Origin: Candidatus Zhuqueibacterota bacterium
GTDB lineage: Bacteria > Zhuqueibacterota > Zhuqueibacteria > Zhuqueibacterales > Zhuqueibacteraceae
DNA: 5,514 bases
Direction of reading: 5' to 3'
Assembly (NCBI GenBank): GCA_013361015.1
Contig: JABWAN010000439.1
Location: forward strand, 1-5,514
This document shows, piece by piece, positions 1 to 5,514 of this stretch. The translations under genes were made by a program, and so were the position numbers. The first letter of the stretch is position 1. Each line of letters begins with the position of its first letter. The notes under the pieces are model-generated. The model searched no databases. It was not told where the DNA came from and was given only the letters and a program-made list of their open reading frames with translations.

Positions 1-1172
1 GTGAGATTGATAACCTGCATTGGAATTTTGCTGTCGTTGTTATTGCCTGTGCCGAGTTGGCCATCCAAATTATCACCCCATGCCCATACTGTGCCGTCCT
101 GCCGCAGCGCCAATGCATAATTATCCCCCGCGGCAATCGCCCTAACATTGCTAATATTACTTACCTGCACCGGAGAAGTATGATGTGTATTGTCTCCAGT
201 GCCGAGTTGACCCTCAAAATTGTTACCCCATGCCCAGACTGTGCCGTCTTCTCTAAGAGCCAAAGAAAACGCATTGCCGGCATCTACCGCAATGACATGA
301 GTGAGATTGAGAACTTGAACAGGGATCAAACTGCTCGTCGTGTTGCCTGTGCCCAGTTGCCCAGAGCCATTCGCGCCCCAGGCCCACACAGTGCTGTCTT
401 GTCTCAACGCTAGTGAATGACTCCCGCCCGCAGCGAGTGCTACGGCCTGAGTTAGATTGCTAACCGACACCGGCACGTTGCTATTGATTGTATTCCCACT
501 TCCCAATTGGCCCGAAGTATTTTCCCCCCAGGACCAAATGGTTCCGTCTCGTTTTAAGGCTAAAGCATGTTCATAGCCCGACATTATCGCCATTACATCG
601 TTGATGCTTTGAATCCGAACTGGAGTGAGTTTATCGTCGTTGTTTCCAATGCCAAGCTGCCCACTAGAGTTGTCGCCCCATGTCCAGACTGTGCCGTTTT
701 GCTTGAGCGCCATCGAATAATCCTGACCGGCAGAAATCGCAAAAATATCGGGATTGTGAACGTCCAAAGCAGTCAAATAATTCGTAAGGTCCTCTGTCAA
801 TACATACGCGGTGTATCCATCGGAAGACAATCCTGGCGCACTTGTCATACCGAACCCTCCTAGTGCGCCTGTTGACCATTTCATAGTTCCGTTAGGATAT
901 ATAGCATAGAATAAAGCTCGGCCATCAACACTCAATGAACTTCGCATAACTTGATAGATGGTTCCATCCGGCCCAACAACCGGCGAAGCGTTATCCGAAA
1001 GGACATCATTGAAATCATACGTCCATTTGAGAGTCGCGCTTGCCGGCCCGAACGCAGTGCTTCGTCCGGTGCGTTGTGCATTTTGTCCCTGCATGGGCCA
1101 CCAAGTTTGCGCGCTCACGTTTGCGCAAAACAAAATCGGCAACAACGCAATTCTCACAGTGGCTCTTTTCAT
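1..1172 (-). CDS. Secreted RCC1-repeat (beta-propeller) protein with PQQ-like N-terminus; 3' end outside window
   Basis: The visible part is 390 codons from an ATG at 1172-1170; the frame stays open to base 1. Residues 1-21 form a signal peptide (basic MKR, hydrophobic stretch, VSA before QT). Residues about 24-137 resemble the start of a PQQ/BamB-like propeller: WWPMQGQNAQRTGRS, then a KW repeat end, SPVVGPDGTIY, a second KWS and a YLTALD strand. From residue 141 come five RCC1 repeats of 50 residues each, with the core TVWAWG-N-GQLGTGN. RCC1 repeats normally close into a seven-bladed propeller, so at least two more should lie beyond the left edge. In bacteria such proteins are usually exported or surface proteins that bind other proteins; no enzyme activity can be read here. 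AGGAG lies 7 nt upstream of the start. Whether a T9SS sorting domain ends the protein cannot be seen. The family call is firm and the role is unknown. Confidence 0.9.
   Translation of the reverse strand, partial: MKRATVRIALLPILFCANVSAQTWWPMQGQNAQRTGRSTAFGPASATLKWTYDFNDVLSDNASPVVGPDGTIYQVMRSSLSVDGRALFYAIYPNGTMKWSTGALGGFGMTSAPGLSSDGYTAYVLTEDLTNYLTALDVHNPDIFAISAGQDYSMALKQNGTVWTWGDNSSGQLGIGNNDDKLTPVRIQSINDVMAIMSGYEHALALKRDGTIWSWGENTSGQLGSGNTINSNVPVSVSNLTQAVALAAGGSHSLALRQDSTVWAWGANGSGQLGTGNTTSSLIPVQVLNLTHVIAVDAGNAFSLALREDGTVWAWGNNFEGQLGTGDNTHHTSPVQVSNISNVRAIAAGDNYALALRQDGTVWAWGDNLDGQLGTGNNNDSKIPMQVINL
3..752 (-). repeat. Five tandem RCC1 repeats, 150 bp period
   Basis: Reading on the minus strand, the units are 752-603, 602-453, 452-303, 302-153 and 152-3, each exactly 50 codons with no insertion or deletion. 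Each unit encodes the pattern A(I/V/L)-x-(A/S)G-x-x-(Y/H/F)(S/A)-(L/M)AL(K/R), then G(T)(V/I)W-x-WG, GQLG-x-G(N/D) and P-V-x-(I/V)-x-(N/S)(L/I). Units 1, 4 and 5 are the closest at DNA level around the GGCACAGT-TGG core; units 2 and 3 are more diverged, and unit 3 has S instead of G in the DGT turn. The repeats are coding and not a separate element. Confidence 0.93.
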
Positions 1173-1179
1173 GGCAGAA

Positions 1180-1184
1180 CTCCT
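1180..1184 (-). promoter_or_regulatory. Ribosome binding site of the RCC1 gene
   Basis: The minus strand reads AGGAG followed by 7 nt (ttctgcc) and the ATG at 1172. This supports the chosen start, as does the signal peptide that directly follows. The 132 bp between the previous stop (1305) and this start contain no convincing terminator or promoter, so it is open whether the gene is read together with the upstream gene. Confidence 0.8.
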
Positions 1185-1304
1185 GACGTGTTTATGAGAT
1201 GCTGATTTCATACTACTTCTACTTGTCACCACGATTTGTCGCATCCACATCAATTGCACAATGCCCACTCAAGCCGTTGCTCTTCAACGCCACGCCAACC
1301 GCGA

Positions 1305-2474
1305 CTACCTCACCAGCACGAGCTTCCTCAACGCAACCAACTCTCCGGCTTGCAGACGATAAAAATAGACGCCGCTCGCCAAAGCGCGCGCTTCCCATTT
1401 TTTCTCATGGCTTCCTGCCGGCATCTGCTGCGCAATCAAATTCGCGACCTCGCGGCCGTTCACGTCGAACACTTTCAGCGTCACGTATGCCGGGCGCGGA
1501 ATGGAAAAGCGAATCGTGGTGGAGGGATTGAAGGGGTTGGGATAATTCTGTTCGAGAAAAATTGTCGTGGGTTGCCGCTCATCTCGCGTATTCGCGACCG
1601 CAGTATTGGGCGAAGAGACGAGATAACAAACCGAATCAACGCGCAGCGTGTCTTTGCTCACTTTCTTGTTTTGATCGAGATCGACGTTGCAGTTCAAGCG
1701 AATCTTCATCGGGCGATTGGGCATGGAGTCGCGCGGCACGGGAACGCAAAACAATGCGGCTTGGCCATTGATCCAAAGCGAGATGCTTTCCGGCGACCAG
1801 TCGATGCGATACTTGTTCTCGTTTTTGCGCAGCACTTCCCAGTTCGGTATGTCAAAGTATTTTTGAAACGCGGGATCGCCTCTGCACTCGCCGTTTGATT
1901 TGGGAAACGCACGCAACACGCCGAGCGCGCCGTTGGTGATCACGATGCCGTCGTGACAATTTTTGTCGAAAGTTTCGAAACCAATGCTCGTGTCGATCGT
2001 GCTGTCAGCAGAATCCGATTTCCAATGGGAAGAGCGGGCGACGAACTCCAAACTGCCATATAAAAACTCTTGCTGGCTTTGAATCTCGGATTTTGTGGAA
2101 TCGCAAAGGCTGGAAGACAAAACCAGCTCGCCGTTTTCAAACGCGGGAGGCGCGTGCAGCGGCTGCCAAAAATTTGTGTCCAAAGTGTCCGCCTCGAAGC
2201 CGTCGCAAAAGTCTCCGCTCATTTTTTTGAGCAAGCGGATGTTGTCGTAATAGACGCGGTACTGCGTCGGCCGCTTACACTCGGTGTAAAGATTCTGCAC
2301 CTCCAATGTCACTTCCAAAGCGTGCTTAAAGTTCTCATTTCTTTTCCCGCCGATCTTAAAGCCATTTGGGGCTTGCGGCCAAAGCCGGGTCAGGTCCAAG
2401 GTCGTGTTGCGGCCGTTGCCTTTGATGAGAGAACGAATGTAACGGTTCGAGTCGAAATCAAACTCCAGCTCGAA
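1305..2474 (-). pseudogene. 3' part of an amber-interrupted secreted protein: end of first beta-sandwich, second ConA/GH16-like domain, T9SS sorting domain
   Basis: This stretch continues, in the same frame and with no gap, the gene that starts at 3080. Numbering through the TAG at codon 202, residues 203-286 complete the first domain and end in the typical last strand YRVYYDNIRLL. Residues about 289-487 form a second concanavalin/GH16-like sandwich: CDGFEADTLDTNFWQ, YGSLEFVARS, then YRIDWSPESISLWINGQ. The GH16 catalytic ExDxxE is not seen; STIDTSIGFET stands in that area (about 360-370), so this domain is more likely binding than catalytic. Residues about 507-591 are a classic T9SS type A sorting domain with NYPNPFNPSTTIRF, VFDVNGREV, LASGVYFYRL and a final KLVLVR, followed by TAG at 1307-1305. 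Separate translation is unlikely: the TTG at 2399 and the ATG at 2222 have no ribosome site in front of them. The strong conservation suggests a very recent mutation, a sequencing error or readthrough. Confidence 0.82.
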
Positions 2475-2477
2475 CTA
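2475..2477 (-). other. In-frame amber codon inside the ConA/T9SS gene
   Basis: The minus strand reads CAG-TGG-TAT-TAG-TTC-GAG-CTG, which gives QWY-stop-FEL. The codons on both sides are in one frame (3080 and 2399 differ by 681, a multiple of 3), so only a substitution is needed. CAG, GAG and AAG are each one change away; Q, E or K at this place after GxWY would be acceptable. TAG also ends the GH5 gene (3140) and this gene itself (1305), directly after complete sorting domains, so TAG is a true stop here and general amber reassignment is unlikely. Confidence 0.9.
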
Positions 2478-3080
2478 ATACCACTGGCCCTTGGCGAGAC
2501 TGTCCTTGAGGAACGGAACCCAATCTGCCTCGTGCCAAATGTTCCATCTTGTCCCCATGCCGTCTTGTGGATTCCCAATGTATTGTAAGCCGGCGGTGAA
2601 GGTTGAATCGAGCGCAGAAGTCGCTCGCGTGTTCTGCACACTGAACTCCGGGCCGGTATGGCCGTTCTCGACGTCCGTCGGAATATATGCCTCGATACAA
2701 TAGACGTAGCGGCCGGTGACGCTCTGCGGATACACGCGATAATGCGCATTCACGTGATTACTGGAATCGCTGTTTTGCTTGTTCGCCCAAACGCGAAGGC
2801 TGAAGGCCCCGCTACCGGCAAACTCCGTGACGCGTTGAATACTCCCGAGCTTTTCGCCATGACAAGGACTATGAAGTTCCTCGAACATTCGCCAATTGGT
2901 GTCGGGTTGCTCAAAGTCATCTTGAAAGAAAATCGAGTCGCTAGCGCTGCTTGCGAAAGGTCGTTCATCATCGCGCGCCGAATAAGTGTGCGCTCCGCGA
3001 AGAGGTTTTTCTTGCGAAGCGAGGAAGAGCAACGAACCCACAAACAACAAAACCAATTGCAACGGCAATATTCTTTTCAT
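2475..3080 (-). CDS. 5' part of the same secreted protein: signal peptide and first ConA-like/lyase-like domain, ending at an in-frame TAG
   Basis: This part has 201 codons from the ATG at 3080-3078 to the TAG at 2477-2475. Residues 1-22 are a signal peptide (MKR, then a leucine-rich core). Residues about 49-201 begin a beta-sandwich: SIFFQDDFEQPDTNW, an AGSGAFSLRVW strand, YVYCIEAYIP, and WNIWHEADWVPF ahead of GQWY. The pattern GxWY followed by FELEFDF after the stop is typical of the jelly-roll domains of polysaccharide lyase-like and LamG-like proteins. A strong AAGGAGG site precedes the start. It lies 59 bp downstream of the GH5 gene in the same direction, which suggests joint transcription and a role in handling the same polysaccharide. 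Ending at codon 201 cuts the sandwich in the middle and removes the export signal, so the short product is unlikely to fold or be sorted. Lyase activity is possible but not shown; I recognise no catalytic motif. Confidence 0.8.
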   Translation of the reverse strand: MKRILPLQLVLLFVGSLLFLASQEKPLRGAHTYSARDDERPFASSASDSIFFQDDFEQPDTNWRMFEELHSPCHGEKLGSIQRVTEFAGSGAFSLRVWANKQNSDSSNHVNAHYRVYPQSVTGRYVYCIEAYIPTDVENGHTGPEFSVQNTRATSALDSTFTAGLQYIGNPQDGMGTRWNIWHEADWVPFLKDSLAKGQWY

Positions 3081-3087
3081 TGTATTC

Positions 3088-3094
3088 CCTCCTT
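3088..3094 (-). promoter_or_regulatory. Ribosome binding site of the ConA-like gene
   Basis: The minus strand has AAGGAGG, then 7 nt (gaataca), then the ATG at 3080. It is a near-perfect Shine-Dalgarno sequence at good spacing and it fixes the start, which directly opens a signal peptide. Confidence 0.85.
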
Positions 3095-3107
3095 ACCAAC
3101 GAATTGT

Positions 3108-3128
3108 CAAGTGAGACTTAATCACTTG
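3108..3128. other. Perfect 7-bp inverted repeat between the GH5 and ConA-like genes
   Basis: CAAGTGA (3108-3114) and TCACTTG (3122-3128) are exact reverse complements around a 7-nt loop. The hairpin lies 11 nt after the GH5 stop codon and 13 nt before the next ribosome site. It has no U-tract on the minus-strand side (acaattcg follows), so it does not look like a standard terminator. It could protect or separate the two halves of the mRNA or be a protein-binding site; the function is an inference. Confidence 0.5.
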
Positions 3129-3139
3129 CGGTATTGATA

Positions 3140-4591
3140 CTACTGCACGATCATCAACTTTTGCGTTTGCACCAAGTCTTTGGAGCGCAAGCGGCAAAAG
3201 TATAAGCCTGCGGAACGATTCTCGATGCGCCAGTTGATGCGATGCGTTCCGCCGGAATGAGGGCCGTTGAGCAGCACGGCAATCTCGCGGCCCGAAAGAT
3301 CGTAGAGGCGCAAATCAACCGGCGCGGCGCGCGGCAGATGATAAGAGATGGTCGTTGCGCCTTTGCCCGAGGCGGAAAGGCGCACCGGGTTGGGAAAGTT
3401 GGGATAGAGTTGAAAAGCTTGAGGGGCATCGCTCCTTCGCTCCTCGACCACATTTGTGCAAACCTTTACATTTATATTCCATTTGTCCTGAGTGCAAATT
3501 CTTGCAATCGAATCCGCCTCCGGTATCACCACCTCTTGCCAAACCCTATCATCTTTAAAGATTGACCAGTCAGTTGTGTCTTTGCGATGCCCCATGCGCC
3601 AGAACATCCAGGGTATGCCGTTTTCCCGGCAAACTCGCGTAACATAGCGATAATAGCTGATGAGAGAGTCCATCCCCTCGCCACGCAGTTTCCCAAATTC
3701 TTCCACCAGAAACAGTTTGCGTATCGAGCGGACGTAATTGAGATCAGCAACCAAACGCGGCACATCATCACAGTAGTAATGCAGCGTGTAGATGTCCGCG
3801 TTCTTGATGTCGCCCAACGTTTGAATGTCGTCGCCGCTTGCCTTATTGCAGTATTTGGCCTTACCGGCGATGCCGAGTGCAACATAAGTGTCGGGATCAA
3901 GTTTTTTAAGACAGGTTGCAAGCGTATCGAGGAAGTCGCGAATGATTTTGTGTTTTTCTGCAATAGACAGCGGGTCATTAACAAACGCCTCCTCCGCGCC
4001 GGGCTCATTCATAATCTCCCACGCCCAGATGGTGTCATTGATATCCTTCCACGCTTTGTCGCCCAACAAAGCATTCTTGTGATTCAGAAAATGCTCGAAC
4101 CGTTTTTTGTAGGCGTCAATCGCGCCTTGCGAGCTGTACTTTCCCACAATCCCATAAATGCGTTCATAAGGCTCCGGTCCATTACTGTTCGCCAATGCGA
4201 TGATCATTTTAATGCCGCGCTCATGGCATTCGAACATTAAAGAATCGACCTCTACCAACCACTTATCATGATAAGTGCCGATCGAATCTTCAAAGGTATA
4301 ATCGCTAGGCGGGTCTTCGTGTGACTCGTGCTGCGTATCGAGAAAGATGCGCAGCACTTTGAGATTTGCCCTGTTCATAGCATCGAGCTCCTGAGCAATT
4401 CGTTGCCTCGGCTCGAACCAGAGGCGATATTGATTCGAGCCGGCCCACAAGAATTGCGTGGTGTCGGTTTGAATAAAACGCCCCGAAGCAGATTGTCCCC
4501 AACCGACGCCGGTTATAAAAAAAAGGAGCAAAACGATTGCAAGCGCATAGAAGCGCGCACGCAAGCAAAGCAGCTTGCCAAGTCTTGGCAT
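3140..4591 (-). CDS. Secreted glycoside hydrolase, GH5-like (cellulase/mannanase type), with T9SS sorting domain
   Basis: This is an intact gene of 483 residues. Such enzymes cut beta-1,4-linked glucans or mannans with retention of configuration. Residues 1-33 are a signal peptide (arginine-rich start, then AIVLLLFFITGVG). Residues about 38-370 fit a TIM barrel: FLWAGSNQYRLWF at the first strand, R81 in VLRIFL, acid/base E196 in WEIMNEP, H271 and Y273 in TLHYY, nucleophile E298 in LFLVEEFG, and IPWMFWRMG (W331) at strand 8. The GTN/GSN-Y start and the EEFG end recall beta-mannanases of GH5 subfamily 7, but the substrate is not certain. Residues about 388-483 are a T9SS sorting domain (YPNFPNP, LRLYDLSGREI, SAGLYFCRL, KLMIVQ), so the enzyme should be released or anchored at the cell surface. 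The ATG at 4591 is preferred over the adjacent TTG at 4594 because GGAGG lies 5 nt before the ATG. The ConA-like gene follows after 59 bp. Confidence 0.9.
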   Translation of the reverse strand: MPRLGKLLCLRARFYALAIVLLLFFITGVGWGQSASGRFIQTDTTQFLWAGSNQYRLWFEPRQRIAQELDAMNRANLKVLRIFLDTQHESHEDPPSDYTFEDSIGTYHDKWLVEVDSLMFECHERGIKMIIALANSNGPEPYERIYGIVGKYSSQGAIDAYKKRFEHFLNHKNALLGDKAWKDINDTIWAWEIMNEPGAEEAFVNDPLSIAEKHKIIRDFLDTLATCLKKLDPDTYVALGIAGKAKYCNKASGDDIQTLGDIKNADIYTLHYYCDDVPRLVADLNYVRSIRKLFLVEEFGKLRGEGMDSLISYYRYVTRVCRENGIPWMFWRMGHRKDTTDWSIFKDDRVWQEVVIPEADSIARICTQDKWNINVKVCTNVVEERRSDAPQAFQLYPNFPNPVRLSASGKGATTISYHLPRAAPVDLRLYDLSGREIAVLLNGPHSGGTHRINWRIENRSAGLYFCRLRSKDLVQTQKLMIVQ

Positions 4592-4596
4592 CAAAG

Positions 4597-4601
4597 CCTC
4601 C
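4597..4601 (-). promoter_or_regulatory. Ribosome binding site that decides the GH5 start
   Basis: The minus strand reads GGAGG-ctttg-ATG. Spacing to the ATG at 4591 is 5 nt, while the TTG one codon earlier (4594) would be only 2 nt away, too close. The start is therefore ATG. The remaining bases up to the LamG stop at 4743 (about 140 bp) hold no promoter that I can defend. Confidence 0.75.
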
Positions 4602-4742
4602 GATGGGATAGGAATGCGAGCAGCCGACTGAGAGGGGAAGGGATAAGCCTATCTTCTATTCGTAGTGACTAAAATCCAAAACCATTACAAAGATTTCTTG
4701 GGGAGAAAGAAGAAATGGTGGGAAAAAGATACTGTGAGGTTT

Positions 4743-5426
4743 TCAGCCCGCGTGCTTGTCCGAATGGGGAGAGGAGCGATTAACGACTTTGCGAACGCGC
4801 TCGGGTGTGCGAATCATATCGCAGCCACGGAGCGGGCGGCCTTCTTTGGTTTGCGCGAGGAGATTGGCGCTTTGATCGCCGGCTTTGAGCCCGGTATCGC
4901 CGAAACGAAAGTGGAAAAGCAAATCGAGATCGCCGTCGCCATCCACATCTTCGAGATGGCCCGCGCCGTGAATTTCGCTCGCCGCTTTGCGCCCGAAACG
5001 CGCGCTCGCGGGCGCCATGGTCGCGGCTTCGAAATTCAAACCTTCGCCCTTCGCGACGCTCGTGGAAAGAATCACAACGGGAATAGTTTCATCGGCGTTG
5101 TTGCAAGAGAGAAAATTGGCAGGCTCTTCGGGAAGAACGTCGAGCGTGACGTTGCACGCGCCTGCGTTGCGCGCTTCGAATAGCACTTGCACTTCGCTCG
5201 CCGTCAAACCACGGCGATAGATTTGCACTTCGTCGATCAAGCCCGCGAAATGCGCGCCCTCTTCGCCTTGATTATACTCCGGCGCATACGCGCCGCATTT
5301 CATGCTCGCCGCGTGCGTGTCTGTGAACGCGGGCAAAGGTTTGGATTCTTCCTCGCGGCCATTCACATAGAGCGCAAGCGTACTCGCGCTTTTCGTTAGA
5401 ACGAGATGATACCAGCGTCCTATATG
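4743..5426 (-). pseudogene. 3' remnant of a LamG-domain surface protein with a Ca-loop-like C-terminal domain
   Basis: The open frame is 227 codons from just after a TAA (5429-5427) to the TGA at 4745-4743. Residues 3-85 are the second half of a LamG/concanavalin domain: GRWYHLVLTKS, LALYVNG, then FAGLIDEVQIYRRGLTASEV, the usual last strands. Residues about 90-207 match a domain often found at the end of secreted proteins: VTLDVLPEE, TIPVVILSTS, ARFG, LEDVDGDGDLDLLFHFR, LLAQTKEG, GCDMIR. The DVDGDGDLD loop (160-168) looks calcium-binding. The N-terminal half of the LamG domain and any signal peptide are missing: the frame closes three codons before GRWYH, exactly where composition changes. 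The only possible start is a GTG at 5366, in the middle of a beta strand, so I regard it as a truncated gene. It ends 151 bp before the GH5 start; no T9SS domain is present in its tail. Confidence 0.78.
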
Positions 5427-5514
5427 TTATCTTGCGAATAGTTCTTTGACATGTTATTCTTTGTTCTTCCAGAAGAGTTTTGCAACCTGTCTGTTATTCC
5501 TGTTGCTTTGGCTC
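5421..5514. other. AT-richer sequence of unknown origin at the broken LamG end
   Basis: 34 of these 94 bases are G or C (36%), against about 52-65% in the adjoining LamG sequence. No frame continues the LamG domain. On the minus strand one frame is open from the edge to TAA at 5456-5454 (19 codons, ending AKLFWKNKE) and another to TAG at 5422-5420 (30 codons). Either could be the tail of a neighbouring gene, but such lengths are not informative. A TGTTAT(T)CT/C motif occurs at 5425, 5452 and 5492. I cannot assign the segment; it may be the end of an inserted element, a rearrangement or an assembly join. Confidence 0.45.

Noticed and set aside
57..863. Plus-strand open frames opposite the RCC1 repeats, with a recurring TPCP-CAV-motif
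   Set aside because: The recurring motif is the reverse reading of the conserved VWAWG core of the repeats. There is no ribosome site or family match, and the minus-strand frame is clearly the real one.
2397..2399. TTG at 2399 as the start of an independent downstream gene
   Set aside because: No Shine-Dalgarno sequence precedes it, it lies inside the first sandwich domain, and there is no signal peptide although the product carries a T9SS tag that requires export.
1236..2588. Long plus-strand open frames (220 and 172 codons) opposite the ConA-like gene
   Set aside because: Both are antisense shadows in GC-rich coding DNA: low-complexity, arginine-rich, with no ribosome site, and they overlap a minus-strand gene with recognisable domains.
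3105..3110. Perfect -35 box TTGACA on the minus strand ahead of the ConA-like gene
   Set aside because: At 17 bp spacing the -10 position reads GAATAC, a poor match that overlaps the start region, so transcription would begin inside the coding sequence. The TTGACA also overlaps the hairpin arm.
3587..4240. Plus-strand 217-codon open frame opposite the GH5 gene
   Set aside because: It lies wholly within the catalytic domain of the minus-strand GH5 gene and shows no recognisable motif; it is a shadow frame.
4693..4716. Inverted repeat ATTTCTT/AAGAAAT as a terminator after the LamG gene
   Set aside because: The stem is 7 bp of nearly all A-T pairs with a 10-nt loop and no clear U-tract; too weak to call in AT-rich intergenic sequence.
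5447..5452. TTGACA at the right edge as a plus-strand promoter
   Set aside because: No -10-like hexamer occurs 16-18 bases downstream (ccagaa at that position) and no gene follows within the window.
5421..5514. CRISPR leader or array at the right edge
   Set aside because: The spaced TGTTAT motifs are too short and irregular to be CRISPR repeats, and no cas gene is visible; only an AT-rich edge can be claimed.

Overview
All genes in this window are on the minus strand, so they read from right to left. The organism looks like a free-living member of the FCB group (KSB1, Calditrichota, Ignavibacteriota or a Bacteroidota relative). The main reason is that two proteins end in a type A C-terminal sorting domain of the type IX secretion system (T9SS); one has the textbook core EQNYPNPFNPSTTIRF and ends in a basic residue. 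Strong AGGAG-like ribosome sites, signal peptides on all three genes whose start is visible, and coding DNA of roughly 50-60% GC fit this. The phylum is an inference.

Layout in the direction of transcription: (1) 5427-5514 is an AT-richer stretch that I cannot assign. (2) 4743-5426 is the 3' part of a LamG-domain surface protein with a calcium-loop-like C-terminal domain; it has lost its 5' end at a sharp junction near 5420. (3) 3140-4591 is an intact secreted glycoside hydrolase, GH5-like, with both catalytic glutamates and a divergent T9SS sorting domain. (4) 1305-3080 follows 59 bp later. It is a secreted protein with two concanavalin-type beta-sandwich domains and a classic T9SS sorting domain, interrupted by one in-frame TAG at 2475-2477. 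(5) 1-1172 is the 5' part of a secreted protein with a PQQ/BamB-like N-terminus followed by five RCC1 propeller repeats of exactly 50 residues; it runs off the left edge.

The GH5 gene and its neighbour probably form a two-gene transcription unit for exported polysaccharide breakdown or binding: a catalytic enzyme plus a carbohydrate-binding or lyase-like partner, both sent through T9SS. The LamG and RCC1 proteins also look extracellular, so the window as a whole is a block of secreted or surface proteins. I see no CRISPR array, tRNA, rRNA, transposase or defence gene. The most notable points are the lone amber codon, the truncated LamG gene next to foreign-looking sequence, the PQQ-RCC1 chimera with exact periodicity, and a perfect hairpin between the GH5 gene and its partner.
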